Assembly (NCBI GenBank): GCA_003010405.1
Contig: PJLO01000002.1
Span: 194,236 to 254,823, forward strand
Origin: Acidobacteriota bacterium
GTDB lineage: Bacteria; Acidobacteriota; Terriglobia; Terriglobales; Acidobacteriaceae
Direction: 5' to 3'
Length of the DNA: 60,588 bases
A program made the translations under genes and the position numbers. Positions 18,369-28,474 of the stretch are shown here, piece after piece. Positions within the stretch are counted from its first letter, which is position 1. Each line of letters opens with the position of its first letter. The notes under the pieces were generated by a model, which was not told the origin of the DNA, searched no databases, and was given only the letters and a program-made list of their open reading frames with translations.

Positions 18369-18693
18369 AAGCTTCATTGCCCAATCATCCTGCCTTTGCA
18401 AAATCGTTTTAGACCGACATCCCTAGCCGGTGTGGTTCCCACCAGGGCCGCATAACCGTGTGGATTGTCAGGGTAGCTGACTCACGTCGTGAGCTGGCCG
18501 GCGGACTCCCGAATTTATGGAAAAACGTTAAGCTTCCGGACAGATGCTTGTGATATAAAAGTCCGATCTGGGTTCTACGATCATCTACTGTAGGGTGGCG
18601 GATGGATGATCGATTCATAAAAATTTCCGGCGTGGGGCCGGAAGATGTCGGCTTCATTATCTTGTTTCCACAACTGAATGCTGAGAGGAATTG

Positions 18694-19833
18694 ATGCCCA
18701 CGACTACAACGCTGAATCGGGGTCTTGAAGACGTCATTGCAGGAACTTCGTCCATCTGTTACATCGATGGCGACAAGGGAATTCTCGCGTATCGCGGAAT
18801 TGACATCCATGAACTCGCGGATAATGCGACGTTTGAGGAAGTCACCTATCTGCTGTGGCACGGTCAACTGCCGACGCGAACACAGTTGACAGAGTTTAGT
18901 CTGCAACTGGCTCGGGAGCGCAAACTGGATGCTCAGATCATCAGCCTGCTTAGGCAGGCTCCAAAGCACGCGCTGCCAATGGATGTGTTGCGCACAATGG
19001 TGAGCTCACTTTCATTCTTCGATCCGGAAGAGAAAGTGAACACGAAAGATGCGAACTACCACAAGGCACAACGGCTGGTGTCGCAGGTCGCGATGATCGT
19101 AGCGGCATACGACCGGATTCGCAAAGGGCTGCCGCTGATCGAGCCGGACCGCTCGCTGAACCATGCGGGGAACTTCCTGTTGATGCTGAACGGCGAACGG
19201 CCGAGCGAGACGGCAATTCGAGCACTGGATGTTTCCCTGATACTGAGCGCCGATCACGAGTGGAATGCCTCGACGTTCGCGGCGCGAGTGACGGCTGCGA
19301 CGCTGAGCGATATGCATTCGGCGGTGACCTCGGGGATTGGAGCCTTGAAAGGCCCACTGCACGGCGGCGCAAACGAAGCTGTATTCAAGCTGCTGATGGA
19401 GATCGACGAAAATGGCGCGGACCCAGTGGAGTACGTGCTGGGAATGCTGGCGCAAAAGGCAAAGGTGCCTGGCTTCGGACATCGCGTGTACACGACGGAA
19501 GATCCGCGCGCAACTCACCTGAGGCGGATGTCTCGCGACCTGGGATATTCCAGCGGACAGACGAAGTGGTTCGACTATTCGAAGGCAATTGAGGACTTCA
19601 TCAACGTCGAAAAAAAGCTGAATGCAAACGTGGATTTCTATTCGGCTTCGACGTATCACACGCTCGGTATTGATGTGGACCTCTTCACGCCGCTTTTTGC
19701 GGTAGCGCGCATGGCGGGGTGGACGGCCCATGTCATGGAGCAGCTCTCCGATAACCGGCTGATTCGTCCGAGAGCGGAATACACCGGACCGGCGTACCCG
19801 GCAAAGTGGGTTGCGCTCGATGACCGCAAGTAG
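18694..19833 (+). CDS. gltA: Citrate synthase (type I, Gram-positive/archaeal-length form)
   Basis: A 379-residue enzyme joining oxaloacetate and acetyl-CoA. The active site triad is visible: His in PLHGGANEAV, His in GFGHRVYTTEDPRA and Asp in NVDFYSASTYH. The short form (about 370-380 residues) resembles CitZ and 2-methylcitrate synthase PrpC, which sequence alone cannot separate. With no prp genes nearby, citrate synthase is favoured. ATG 18694 follows GAGAGG; a TTG immediately before it is unlikely to be used. Confidence 0.85.
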   Translation: MPTTTTLNRGLEDVIAGTSSICYIDGDKGILAYRGIDIHELADNATFEEVTYLLWHGQLPTRTQLTEFSLQLARERKLDAQIISLLRQAPKHALPMDVLRTMVSSLSFFDPEEKVNTKDANYHKAQRLVSQVAMIVAAYDRIRKGLPLIEPDRSLNHAGNFLLMLNGERPSETAIRALDVSLILSADHEWNASTFAARVTAATLSDMHSAVTSGIGALKGPLHGGANEAVFKLLMEIDENGADPVEYVLGMLAQKAKVPGFGHRVYTTEDPRATHLRRMSRDLGYSSGQTKWFDYSKAIEDFINVEKKLNANVDFYSASTYHTLGIDVDLFTPLFAVARMAGWTAHVMEQLSDNRLIRPRAEYTGPAYPAKWVALDDRK

Positions 19834-19911
19834 GTGACGCGAAAAAAGGTCAGAAGCCCGGGACGTGCCCTCATGTGGCATGGACCGGGTTTTCAGTTTC
19901 AGGGCGGGAAG

Positions 19912-20187
19912 TCAACGGCGGTGATTGTACCCAGTGGTGCTGACTCCGATCACTATGGCGAGGGCGAAAAAAACCAGAATGGAACCCACAACGAGATGCG
20001 TGCCGATACCGTTCGGTTCCGCCTCTCCGGTGCTGTGAGTAAAAGCGAGTACCCCGAGGTAGCAGATACTTGCGATCCAGAGCAGCATCACCGCAAAGAA
20101 ACACAATGTGGCCCTACGAGACGCACTTCGCCGCGAGCGCGGGGGAGGCGGAGGAATAGAAGTCATCGGATTATATTCGGCATCCAT
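19912..20187 (-). CDS. Small two-helix membrane protein, unknown
   Basis: A 91-residue frame with a Pro/Arg/Ser-rich head (PPPPPRSRRSASRR) and two membrane segments (CFFAVMLLWIASICYLGVLAF and VVGSILVFFALAIVIGV). Start may be 20187 or the internal ATG at 20166. It is convergent with citrate synthase and divergent from iscS. The protein-like composition supports it, but no family is recognised. Confidence 0.55.
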   Translation of the reverse strand: MDAEYNPMTSIPPPPPRSRRSASRRATLCFFAVMLLWIASICYLGVLAFTHSTGEAEPNGIGTHLVVGSILVFFALAIVIGVSTTGYNHRR

Positions 20188-20270
20188 TTAATCCCCGCAC
20201 ATTAGATGCCCGTTGGTACCCGACGGATAAAAGAATTTAAAAAGAAGAGGGCTAAAATAATCAGGTAAAG

Positions 20271-21428
20271 ATGCTGAGAATTTATTTTGACAACAACGCG
20301 ACAACGCCCCTGCTGCCGGAGGTCTTCGACGCGATGCAGCCGTACCTGCTAGGAAGTTTCGGGAACGCTAGCTCGATCCATCAGCAGGGCCAACAGGCCC
20401 GAAAGGCCGTGGAAGAGGCGCGGGAATACGTAGCTGAGATGCTGGGTGCGAGGGCAAGCGAGATTGTTTTCACCAGCGGCGGCACGGAGGGCGATAACCT
20501 GGCGCTGGCGGGACTGGTGGAGCCGGGCGATCACGTGATCACTTCGATGATCGAGCACCACGCGGTACTGAACTCCTGCGAGCGGCTGGAGCAGATGGGG
20601 GTGGCTGTAACGTATGTCCCTTGCGGTACGGATTGCGTGGTGCGGCCCGAAGATGTGCGTGCGGCACTGAGGCCGAAGACCAAGCTGATTTCCGTAATGA
20701 TGGCCAACAACGAGACGGGCGCTTTGCAGAAGGTTTCAGAGATTGGAGCCATCGCGCGCGAGGCAGATGTGTACTTCCACACCGACGCAGTGCAGGCCGC
20801 TGGAAAAGTTGCAATCGACGTGGAAGAGATTGGCTGCGACCTGCTGACCGTTGCAGCGCACAAGATGCATGGGCCGCAGGGCGTGGGCGCGCTCTATGTG
20901 CGTCGAGGAACTCTGCTGCGTCCGATGCTGGTGGGCGGACGACAGGAACGTGGTAGGCGCGCAGGAACGGAAAATCTGGCGGGTATCGTGGGATTCGGCA
21001 AGGCAGCAGAGCTTGCAACCCAATGGCTGGCGAGCGGTGGTGCGGAACGAATGACGGCGATGCGCGACCGCCTGGAGCAGGGAATTACCGGCGCGCTGAA
21101 AGGTGTGCGGGTGAACAGCGCCACGACGGCGCGGGTTCCGAATACCTCCAACATGATTTTCGATGGAACCGAAGGCGAAGGTTTCGTTATTGCGATGGAC
21201 CTGAAGGGGATTTCGGTTTCGACCGGCGCGGCTTGTTCATCGGGCGCGATTGAGCCTTCGCACGTATTGACCGCGATGGGGTTGAGCGGGGAAGAGGCGC
21301 GGGGATCGATTCGCTTCAGCCTGGGAAAGCAGAATACAGAAGAAGAAGTGGGCCGCGTGCTGGAAGTGGTGGCGGAGGTTGTGGCGAAGCTGAGAGAGAT
21401 GAGTCCGGCGTGGGCGGGAAGGCAGTAG
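20271..21428 (+). CDS. iscS: Cysteine desulfurase (NifS/IscS family)
   Basis: A 385-residue PLP enzyme that takes sulfur from cysteine as a persulfide. Present are [28 protein letters not shown], the cofactor lysine in [10 protein letters not shown], and the persulfide cysteine in STGAACSSG. The stop lies two bases before mnmA, so it is most likely the dedicated sulfur donor for tRNA thiolation, though a role in Fe-S assembly is not excluded because no isc/suf scaffold is nearby. Confidence 0.92.
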   Translation: MLRIYFDNNATTPLLPEVFDAMQPYLLGSFGNASSIHQQGQQARKAVEEAREYVAEMLGARASEIVFTSGGTEGDNLALAGLVEPGDHVITSMIEHHAVLNSCERLEQMGVAVTYVPCGTDCVVRPEDVRAALRPKTKLISVMMANNETGALQKVSEIGAIAREADVYFHTDAVQAAGKVAIDVEEIGCDLLTVAAHKMHGPQGVGALYVRRGTLLRPMLVGGRQERGRRAGTENLAGIVGFGKAAELATQWLASGGAERMTAMRDRLEQGITGALKGVRVNSATTARVPNTSNMIFDGTEGEGFVIAMDLKGISVSTGAACSSGAIEPSHVLTAMGLSGEEARGSIRFSLGKQNTEEEVGRVLEVVAEVVAKLREMSPAWAGRQ

Positions 21429-21430
21429 GA

Positions 21431-22558
21431 ATGGACGTGGAGTTGAGCGGGAAGAAGACAGTCGCGGTGGCGATGAGCGGAGGGGTGGATTCCTCGACCG
21501 TTGCGGCGATGATGGTGCGCGATGGGTACAACGTCATCGGACTGACGATGCAGTTATGGAACCAGCGGCGGCTGCAACAGGCAAACCCGGATGGAGAGCC
21601 GCAGGCGGGACGATGCTGCTCGCTGGACGATGTGCATGACGCGCGCTCGGTGGCGCAGCGGCTGGGGATTCCCTACTACGTTGTGAATCAGGAAGAGCGC
21701 TTTGAGCGCGATGTAGTTCGTCCGTTTGTTGAGGACTACCTTTCGGGACGGACGCCGATTCCGTGCTCGCTTTGCAATAACCATTTGAAGTTCGATCAAC
21801 TGCTGGGGACGGCGCGGTCGGTGGGCGCTGACCTGATCGCCACGGGACACTATGCGAGGAACAAATGGGACGCGGAGCGGGGGCGGTGGATTCTGAAGCG
21901 TCCGGCGGACCGGGCGAAGGACCAGACTTACTTTCTGTTTGGGCTGACGCAGGAGCAGTTGAGCCGGACACTGTTTCCGCTGGGCGAGATGTGCAAGCCC
22001 GAGGTGCGCGAAGAGGCGCGTCAGCAGGGGTTGACAATGCTTGCCGAGAAGCCGGATTCGCAGGAAATCTGTTTTGTTCCGGGCGGGAATTACAAGGCGT
22101 TTCTTGACGCTTACATGGAAGAGCAAGGCTCGGCGATGCCCGACCTGAGCGGCGAACTGGTCACGGCTTCAGGCGAAGTGATTGGGCGGCATGAGGGCAT
22201 TCATAACTTCACGATCGGGCAGCGCAAGGGACTCGGCATCGCGACAGGCTCGCCGCTTTACGTTGTGGAGATTCGCGGAGACCGTAAGGAAGTAGTTGTG
22301 GGCGGGGCGGAGGAGTTGCTCTCGAAGACTCTGCGGGCGAAGGGAATGAACTGGATCTCCATCGCAAAGCTCGAAGGGCCGATGCGGGTGGAAGCCAAGA
22401 TTCGCCATAAGCATCCGGCGGCCTCGGCGACCGTGGAACCATTGGGCGAGGACGAAGTGCTCGTCACCTTCGATGAGGCGCAGAGGTCGGTGACTCCGGG
22501 GCAGGCCGTGGTGATGTACAGCGGGGATGAGGTTGTGGGCGGCGGTTGGATTGAGTAG
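21431..22558 (+). CDS. mnmA: tRNA-specific 2-thiouridylase MnmA
   Basis: A 375-residue enzyme making 2-thiouridine at the wobble position of Glu, Gln and Lys tRNAs. The PP-loop AMSGGVDSS binds ATP; the two catalytic cysteines lie in [11 protein letters not shown] and [21 protein letters not shown] marks the following domain. ATG 21431 was chosen right after the iscS stop (GTAGGA before it); a frame-open start at 21410 would overlap iscS. The two genes form a sulfur-transfer operon. Confidence 0.94.
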   Translation: MDVELSGKKTVAVAMSGGVDSSTVAAMMVRDGYNVIGLTMQLWNQRRLQQANPDGEPQAGRCCSLDDVHDARSVAQRLGIPYYVVNQEERFERDVVRPFVEDYLSGRTPIPCSLCNNHLKFDQLLGTARSVGADLIATGHYARNKWDAERGRWILKRPADRAKDQTYFLFGLTQEQLSRTLFPLGEMCKPEVREEARQQGLTMLAEKPDSQEICFVPGGNYKAFLDAYMEEQGSAMPDLSGELVTASGEVIGRHEGIHNFTIGQRKGLGIATGSPLYVVEIRGDRKEVVVGGAEELLSKTLRAKGMNWISIAKLEGPMRVEAKIRHKHPAASATVEPLGEDEVLVTFDEAQRSVTPGQAVVMYSGDEVVGGGWIE

Positions 22559-22576
22559 CGTGAGAGCGTTTTGCAT

Positions 22577-22617
22577 CCCACCTTAGCCGCAAAAGCAGCG
22601 GCGAAGGTGGGGCACCC
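22577..22617. repeat. REP-like palindrome, copy 2
   Basis: CCCACCTTAGCCGC ... GCGGCGAAGGTGGGGCACCC with an AAAAGCA loop. It stands 20 bp past the mnmA stop. Confidence 0.8.
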
Positions 22618-22632
22618 GGCCGCCCGGCAGGA

Positions 22633-22887
22633 ATGCACTTCCCGAAAAGAATTCCACCGCGTAAAATTCAGGCCGTGGCAGATCACAAAGAACGATCTCA
22701 ACTTGTTGGGGATTTCCTGCGGGAGTTCGCGGTCCTGATTGCTGCGCTCTATCCACTGGAAACAATCATCAGTGTGCAGTTTGATGGCCAGCATAGAATG
22801 GATTGGGCGAACGTGATACTGGCTGAGACTCTTGCTGGAATCATCTTTTGGTGGGGCATTATTTTAGAGGGGAGGGATGAATTATGA
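22633..22887 (+). CDS. Small membrane protein, unknown (pair, first gene)
   Basis: An 84-residue frame with two hydrophobic stretches (FLREFAVLIAALYPL and VILAETLAGIIFWWGIIL). The start is uncertain: ATG 22633 lies just after the REP copy, and GTG 22675 is an alternative. The stop overlaps the next ATG (ATGA), which supports translation and coupling. No family recognised. Confidence 0.5.
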   Translation: MHFPKRIPPRKIQAVADHKERSQLVGDFLREFAVLIAALYPLETIISVQFDGQHRMDWANVILAETLAGIIFWWGIILEGRDEL

Positions 22888-23162
22888 ACAGCATCGGACC
22901 CTTGTTAATCGTGTTCGTTTTTTGTTACATCCTCTTCTTGAAGGGCAAGGCACTCCAAAAGGACGAGAGAAAGCGGCTAATGGAGAAGAAACTGCGCAAG
23001 GAGAAGGAGATAGCGACAAGGGATGCTCTTTCGAGCGCTGGTATTAGGACCTTCGATCTCCGTCGTCGATCCACTCCACAGCAGCGAGAGGCTGGGATCG
23101 ATTCTGCACTGATGGGCGGCACTGCTCAAGGATCTCGACAGCCAGGTCTTCGTCCCAATTAG
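22884..23162 (+). CDS. Small membrane-anchored basic protein, unknown (pair, second gene)
   Basis: A 92-residue frame with an N-terminal membrane helix (IGPLLIVFVFCYILFL) and a strongly basic, helical tail (KDERKRLMEKKLRKEKE). It overlaps the preceding gene by four bases. The next gene begins 53 bp downstream on the same strand. No family recognised. Confidence 0.5.
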   Translation: MNSIGPLLIVFVFCYILFLKGKALQKDERKRLMEKKLRKEKEIATRDALSSAGIRTFDLRRRSTPQQREAGIDSALMGGTAQGSRQPGLRPN

Positions 23163-23215
23163 GTGTCTTGTGTTTCAGAGAGTGGATTCCGGAGTAACGC
23201 AGTCGGGAGGACTAG

Positions 23216-23917
23216 ATGCGACTCGATGCAGTTCTTGTAGCCAGATTTCTTGGATTTGTGGAGTTGGCGCAGCTTAATCCGGGAGGCCGAGTTTTTTTTC
23301 CAAATGTCATCGGGGCGATGGTGGAGCGGTTCAACTTTCAGAAATACCCAACCAAGCTCGAAGACTTCGATGAGTCGAAAGGTATTGAATTCGCGGAAGG
23401 CCGGTGGAACGGCACTAACGTACCGAGGCTAACAATTTATAACAACGGATTTCTGGTGGATACTCAAACCTCCACCAACGATTCTGAGCGAGTATTGTTT
23501 GAGAGTCTTGAGTGGGCTAAGCAGAAATTTGGAATCACATTTACCCCCGGAATGATATTCCGCAAGCGGTATCTGAGCGACCTTCTGTTTTACTGCGAAG
23601 CGCCAATTCTCAATTGGTTTATGCCAGTTGAGAACCTCAATCTAAATCTAGCTAACGTCGCTTCGCACGTCTTGGGTGAGCAACTTGCCTACAGCAGCAT
23701 AAGAGTGGACTTGGACTTTGAGCGCTATCAGAGGAATGCTCCAATTGCCCCCTTCACAATTCAGCGGCGGTTGGAATTTGCTTTTTCCGACAATATGTAT
23801 TTTTCAGAAGCTCCCCTCCCTACCGAAGATCACAAACGACTTCTTGAACAATTCGAGAAGGATGTACTCGCCGTGCGCGGTCCTGAGTACCCTCAGTACA
23901 AGTCCGTCCAAAGGTAG
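23216..23917 (+). CDS. Hypothetical soluble protein, 233 aa
   Basis: An unrecognised 233-residue protein with balanced composition, no signal peptide and no clear catalytic motif. It has aromatic-rich alpha/beta texture (GIEFAEGRWNGTNVPRLTIYNNGF, LEFAFSDNMYFSEAPLP). A REP palindrome starts 25 bp past its stop. It may belong with the two small membrane genes upstream, but this rests only on strand and spacing. Confidence 0.6.
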   Translation: MRLDAVLVARFLGFVELAQLNPGGRVFFPNVIGAMVERFNFQKYPTKLEDFDESKGIEFAEGRWNGTNVPRLTIYNNGFLVDTQTSTNDSERVLFESLEWAKQKFGITFTPGMIFRKRYLSDLLFYCEAPILNWFMPVENLNLNLANVASHVLGEQLAYSSIRVDLDFERYQRNAPIAPFTIQRRLEFAFSDNMYFSEAPLPTEDHKRLLEQFEKDVLAVRGPEYPQYKSVQR

Positions 23918-23941
23918 GCAAACTCGAAGTGGTCAAGGCCA

Positions 23942-23994
23942 GGGTGCCCCACCTTAGCACCGTGTTTTCCGGCGCTAAGGTGGGAAGCGATGCA
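23942..23994. repeat. REP-like palindrome, copy 3 (left of RAYT, inverted orientation)
   Basis: GGTGCCCCACCTTAGC ... GCGCTAAGGTGGG then AAGCGATGCA; arms pair over CGTGTTTTCC-type loop. Orientation is opposite to copy 4, so the two bracket the RAYT gene as inverted partners. Confidence 0.85.
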
Positions 23995-24059
23995 GTCCAT
24001 CCTTGCAGATTTCCCGATTCGTCTTCCCATGGCCAAGCTCTTTCCGTAAAGTGATTGGC

Positions 24060-24614
24060 ATGACGCAAGGGTTAGTACGACTGCAGCATTCGGGGCAGTC
24101 TCATTTTGTAACCTTCAGTTGCTATCGAAGGCAGACGGGGTTGAATAGCCCAGCGATATGCGTGCTGTTTCTGAAAACCCTTGAGAAGACCCGTCGGCAA
24201 TTTTCTCTGTGCGTGTACGGCTACGTTGTCATGCCCGAGCACGTCCATTTGCTTCTTGGTGAACCCGGCTCGGGGACGCTGGCCGACGCCATTCATTTTT
24301 TGAAACTGTCATCCGCCAAACACAGGCAATTCATCTCCGGGGAGCACATTAACAGCGGACATTTCTGGCAGAAGCGCTACTACGACCGCAACATTCGCAG
24401 CTACTCCGACTTCAGGGGAAAGCTCCGCTATATTCATCGCAATCCGGTTAAACGCGGACTGTGCGAAAAACCCGAAGATTGGCCTTGGAGCAGCTTTCGG
24501 CATTACGCGCTCGGTGAGTTGGGAACCGTCGAGATTGAATCGGAGTGGACGGCTCGAAAAAGAGCAGACAGAACAGAAGTGCTCCAGCCGGGGACATCCT
24601 GCTTCCCACCTTAG
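24060..24614 (+). CDS. REP-associated tyrosine transposase (RAYT, Y1_Tnp)
   Basis: A 184-residue single-strand DNA transposase of the TnpA-REP / Y1 family. The HUH-type motif is visible in YVVMPEHVHLLL, and the candidate catalytic tyrosine is in FWQKRYYDRNI. YIHRNPVKRGL with PEDWPWSSFRHY is the standard C-terminal signature. ATG 24060 was chosen because the protein then starts at the usual place. REP copies stand on both sides; the stop codon itself lies in the right-hand REP. Family knowledge says such enzymes cut and rejoin REP hairpins, so this is the likely source of the REP copies here. Confidence 0.92.
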   Translation: MTQGLVRLQHSGQSHFVTFSCYRRQTGLNSPAICVLFLKTLEKTRRQFSLCVYGYVVMPEHVHLLLGEPGSGTLADAIHFLKLSSAKHRQFISGEHINSGHFWQKRYYDRNIRSYSDFRGKLRYIHRNPVKRGLCEKPEDWPWSSFRHYALGELGTVEIESEWTARKRADRTEVLQPGTSCFPP

Positions 24615-24645
24615 CGCCGGAAAGCACGGCGCGAAGGTGGTTCAC
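24601..24645. repeat. REP-like palindrome, copy 4 (right of RAYT)
   Basis: GCTTCCCACCTTAGCGCCG ... CGGCGCGAAGGTGG. It contains the stop codons of both the RAYT gene (24612-24614) and the convergent TRIC-type gene (24611-24613). Confidence 0.85.
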
Positions 24646-25342
24646 CTGGCTCGATATCGACATTCGTTTCTCGATCTGATTGGTTTGGCAAGCGCGCTGT
24701 CGGAAGGTGCCATCCTAGGCGCATCGCAGTAAAGCGGAGTCCGAAACAGAGGACTGCCCCGGTGATTGCCGCCACGGAAGACGGGAGATGCATCATCCTT
24801 CCAATTACGACCACGGCCGCGCCAATCAGGGCGGCGACCGCGTAAAGCTCAGTGCACAACACGGTGGGAATCTCCTTCACAAGAATGTCGCGCACCATAC
24901 CTCCGCCGATCCCCGTCAGCATGCCAAGCAGCATCGCCGCTACCGGGCCGGCGTGAAAGGCCAGCGCCTTACCGGCACCAGACACCGCAAAGAGCGCCAA
25001 GCCCGCGGCGTCGAACACCAGTACAGGGCTACTCAAATGGTTGATGATTCGATACCAATAGAAGGTAATTAGCCCGGCAAGGATGGAAACAGCGATATAT
25101 CGCCAGTCGCTGATGGCTGCGGGAGGAGCCGCTCCGATCATCACATCGCGGGCGATTCCACCCGAGTTGCCCGCGGCGAAGGACACGAACAGAACTCCGA
25201 ACAGATCAAGCCTGTGCTTAACTGCAGCGGTCGCGCCACTGAGCGCAAAGACGAACGTACCGCCAAGATCGAAAGCAACAAGCAGCGTGTTAACGACAAT
25301 TTGTTCGTTGACGACCAATTTGGCCTCTATCTCGATAGCCAA
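24611..25342 (-). CDS. UPF0126 / TRIC-type cation channel or glycine transporter family protein
   Basis: A 243-residue membrane protein made of two repeats of three helices, each with the family motif (GNSGGIARDVMIG and GIGGGMVRDILVKEIP). Bacterial TRIC homologues form monovalent cation channels. The last dozen residues (EPGEPPSRRAFRR) are encoded inside the REP palindrome, so the natural C-terminus has probably been altered by REP insertion. The start is TTG 25342, overlapping the preceding amidohydrolase gene by 16 bp. Confidence 0.85.
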   Translation of the reverse strand: MAIEIEAKLVVNEQIVVNTLLVAFDLGGTFVFALSGATAAVKHRLDLFGVLFVSFAAGNSGGIARDVMIGAAPPAAISDWRYIAVSILAGLITFYWYRIINHLSSPVLVFDAAGLALFAVSGAGKALAFHAGPVAAMLLGMLTGIGGGMVRDILVKEIPTVLCTELYAVAALIGAAVVVIGRMMHLPSSVAAITGAVLCFGLRFTAMRLGWHLPTARLPNQSDRETNVDIEPGEPPSRRAFRR

Positions 25343-26604
25343 GCCTGAGCGGCAACCACCATCGCCTCCACACCTATTTGCAGAGTTGGATGGATCACCG
25401 GCGCAAAGCGCGGGTTGTGATTCGTTGGGATCTCGCCAAGTTTTCCGTCCTTCTTAGCTTTGGCATACACATCGGAGTCGATGCCGCCAATGAACCAGAA
25501 CACGGATGGAGTCTCCCATTCGGCTCCGAAACACCCGAAGTCCTCGCTCCCCATCATCGGCTGGGTCTCTTGCACACGGTCAGCGGAAAAGTAGACGCGA
25601 AACGCGTCACCTACTCGCTTGGTGGCTTCGGGATCATTCGTGACCAGAGAGTAACGGTTTAATGGCGTGATCTCCGGTTTTTTCGGGGCGCCTGAAGCGG
25701 CGGCTTCGGCATTGACGATCCGCTCAATTGCAGAGAGTACCCGTTTACGGACTCCCTCGTCACAGGTACGCACGTTCAATTTGATGATCGCCTCATCCGG
25801 GATAATGTTTTCCTTCGTTCCCGCCTGTAGTACACCAACGGTTACCACGGCGGCTTCATTCGCCGCCAACTCCCGGGAAACGATGGTCTGTAGCCTCAGC
25901 ACCGTTGCCGCGGCTATAACGACCGGATCGATACTGGCTTCAGGCATGGACCCGTGAGCGCCGCGCCCGAAAAAACGAACCTGCAGGCTGTCGGCAGCGG
26001 ATGTCGTAGCTCCAGGACGGCCGCTGATAATACCGGCGGGCAGAGCCATCACATGCTGTCCGAGCACAACGGCGGGCTTGGGAAAGCGCTGAAAGAGCCC
26101 ATCATCGATCATTGCCCGCGCGCCCGCTGCGGTCTCCTCTGCCGGTTGAAAGACGGCCATCAGTGTGCCCTTCCAATCATTGCGAGACTTCGCAAACAGC
26201 GTAGCCGCACCTATGAGCCAAGCCACATGCATGTCATGACCGCAGGCGTGCATCACAGGCACGGTTTTCCCGGTGCAGTCGCTGACTGTTAACTTGCTGG
26301 CGTAAGGCAAGCCCGTGGCTTCCTGAATCGGAAGCGCATCCATATCGGCGCGCAGCATGACCACTGGCCCTTCGCCGTTGCGCAGCAGTCCCACAACGCC
26401 AGTCTTTCCTACCCCGGTGGTCACTTCATAACCGGCAGCACGAAGATGGTCTGCAGCAATCGCAGCGGTCCGGGTCTCCTGCATTGACAGTTCCGGGTGA
26501 GCATGCATGTCTTTGTAGACGGCTTCCAAGCCGGGAAGCAAATCGCCGAGATTCGCAAGAACAGTGTCGGAAGTTTTCAAGGTTGCGTCTTTCAGAGCTC
26601 TCAC
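25327..26604 (-). CDS. M20 family amidohydrolase (hippurate hydrolase / IAA-amino acid hydrolase type)
   Basis: A 425-residue zinc peptidase-like enzyme that hydrolyses N-acyl amino acids. Metal-binding and catalytic stretches are RADMDALPIQE, ACGHDMHVAW, EETAAGA and MMGSEDFGCF. No signal peptide is seen. The frame is open to TTG 26628, but TATAAT lies at about 26616-26621 just downstream of that TTG, so GTG 26604 may be the true start with a very short leader. It overlaps the downstream channel gene and diverges from hutU. Confidence 0.85.
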   Translation of the reverse strand: MRALKDATLKTSDTVLANLGDLLPGLEAVYKDMHAHPELSMQETRTAAIAADHLRAAGYEVTTGVGKTGVVGLLRNGEGPVVMLRADMDALPIQEATGLPYASKLTVSDCTGKTVPVMHACGHDMHVAWLIGAATLFAKSRNDWKGTLMAVFQPAEETAAGARAMIDDGLFQRFPKPAVVLGQHVMALPAGIISGRPGATTSAADSLQVRFFGRGAHGSMPEASIDPVVIAAATVLRLQTIVSRELAANEAAVVTVGVLQAGTKENIIPDEAIIKLNVRTCDEGVRKRVLSAIERIVNAEAAASGAPKKPEITPLNRYSLVTNDPEATKRVGDAFRVYFSADRVQETQPMMGSEDFGCFGAEWETPSVFWFIGGIDSDVYAKAKKDGKLGEIPTNHNPRFAPVIHPTLQIGVEAMVVAAQAWLSR

Positions 26605-26779
26605 TTTTGCGCCGGCCGGATTATACAACGCTCAGATACAGTGCGCTTGTAGATGATCAAGAGGTTGTACCTGAATCGCCGCGGCCGGGTGCCCTTGCAT
26701 TTTTTGTTTTGTTTGCCAAGAACCCTGTTTCGCACTAGGATTTCCTACGCTTTCTGAATGAAAGCGTAGCGAGGTTCTT

Positions 26780-28474
26780 ATGTCTGCCGAACTGGAATCC
26801 GCAACTCGTACTTATACTCCCATAAAAGCTGCGCGCGGTTTGGAACTCTCCTGCAAGGGGTGGGCGCAGGAGGCCGCGCTGCGCATGCTGATGAACAATC
26901 TGGATGAAGAGGTGGCGGAGCGGCCTCGCGATCTGGTGGTGTATGGCGGCACGGGTAAAGCTGCCCGCAACTGGGAATGCTACGACGCGATTGTGCGTTC
27001 GCTGCGCGAGTTGGAAAACGACGAGACGCTGCTGGTGCAATCGGGCAAGCCGGTGGGGATTTTCCGCACGCACGACTATGCGCCGCGGGTGTTGCTCTGT
27101 AACTCGAACCTGGTGGGGCACTGGTCGAACTGGGAAAAGTTCAACGAACTGGAGCGGGCGGGGCTGATGGCCTATGGGCAGATGACGGCCGGGTCGTGGA
27201 TTTATATCGGCTCGCAGGGAATCATTCAGGGGACATTTGAGACATTTTCGGCGGCAGGCGAAAAGCATTATGGCGGAGACTTGAGCGGGAAGCTGATCGT
27301 CTCCGGCGGCATGGGAGGGATGAGTGGAGCGCAGCCGCTGGCGGCGACCATGGCGGGCGCGGCGTTCCTCGGAATTGAGGTCGATCCCGAGCGCATCAAG
27401 AAGCGGCTGAAGAGCGGATACTGCGATTTCATGGTGAACTCGCTGGACGAGGCACTGCGAATATTGAAGAACGCGGTGCGGAAGAAGGAGAGCATTTCCG
27501 TCGGCCTGATAGGGAACTGCGCGGACGTGATTCCGGAGCTGGCCGAGCGCGGCGTGGTGCCGGACATTTTGACCGATCAGACTTCGGCGCACGATCCGCT
27601 GAACGGATATGTGCCGAACGGGATGACTCTTGCGGAAGCACGGGAGCTGCGCGTGCGCGACCCGAAGGCGTATGAGGCGCGCTCGCTGGCGGCGATTGCG
27701 CGGCATGTTGAAGGCATGTTACGGCTACAGAAAATGGGCGCGGTCACGTTCGACTACGGCAACAACATCCGGACATTCGCCTTCCAGCAGGGAGTGAAGA
27801 ACGCGTACGACTTCCCGGGATTTGTGCCGGAGTACATTCGTCCGCTGTTCTGCGAAGGGAGAGGCCCGTTCCGCTGGGTTGCACTCTCGGGCGATCCTCG
27901 GGACATTGCGGTTACGGACGATCTTGTGCTGGAGCTTTTTCCGCAGAACCGCAAGCTGACGCGCTGGATTGATCTGGCGCGAAAGCAGATTCGCTTCCAG
28001 GGCCTGCCGGCGCGAATTTGCTGGTTGGGATATGGCGAGCGGGCGGAGTTCGGACTGGCAATCAATCGACTTGTGAACCGGGGGAAGATCAGGGCACCGA
28101 TTGTGATGGGGCGCGATCACCTGGACTGTGGCTCGGTGGCTTCGCCGTTCAGGGAAACGGAGTCAATGAAAGACGGCAGCGACGCCGTGGCCGACTGGCC
28201 GCTGCTGAATGCGCTGCTGAATACCGCTTCCGGTGCCTCATGGGTTTCGATACACAACGGCGGCGGCGTGGGGATTGGATACTCGCAACACGCGGGGCAG
28301 GTGACGGTGGCCGACGGCACGGACGATATGGCAAAACGCATTGAACGCGTGATGACGAATGATCCGGGAATCGGTGTGGTTCGGCATGTAGACGCAGGGT
28401 ACGACGAGGCCGTTCGATTCGCGGAAAAGACGGGGATGCGAGTGCCGATGAGAGGGCCTACAATCCCACGTTAG
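26780..28474 (+). CDS. hutU: Urocanate hydratase
   Basis: A 564-residue NAD-dependent enzyme that converts urocanate to imidazolonepropionate in histidine breakdown. NAD-binding [31 protein letters not shown], and [13 protein letters not shown] near the active site are intact. Length is normal. The stop codon lies inside a REP palindrome. It forms a pair with hutI; hutH and later genes are not in the window. Confidence 0.96.
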   Translation: MSAELESATRTYTPIKAARGLELSCKGWAQEAALRMLMNNLDEEVAERPRDLVVYGGTGKAARNWECYDAIVRSLRELENDETLLVQSGKPVGIFRTHDYAPRVLLCNSNLVGHWSNWEKFNELERAGLMAYGQMTAGSWIYIGSQGIIQGTFETFSAAGEKHYGGDLSGKLIVSGGMGGMSGAQPLAATMAGAAFLGIEVDPERIKKRLKSGYCDFMVNSLDEALRILKNAVRKKESISVGLIGNCADVIPELAERGVVPDILTDQTSAHDPLNGYVPNGMTLAEARELRVRDPKAYEARSLAAIARHVEGMLRLQKMGAVTFDYGNNIRTFAFQQGVKNAYDFPGFVPEYIRPLFCEGRGPFRWVALSGDPRDIAVTDDLVLELFPQNRKLTRWIDLARKQIRFQGLPARICWLGYGERAEFGLAINRLVNRGKIRAPIVMGRDHLDCGSVASPFRETESMKDGSDAVADWPLLNALLNTASGASWVSIHNGGGVGIGYSQHAGQVTVADGTDDMAKRIERVMTNDPGIGVVRHVDAGYDEAVRFAEKTGMRVPMRGPTIPR

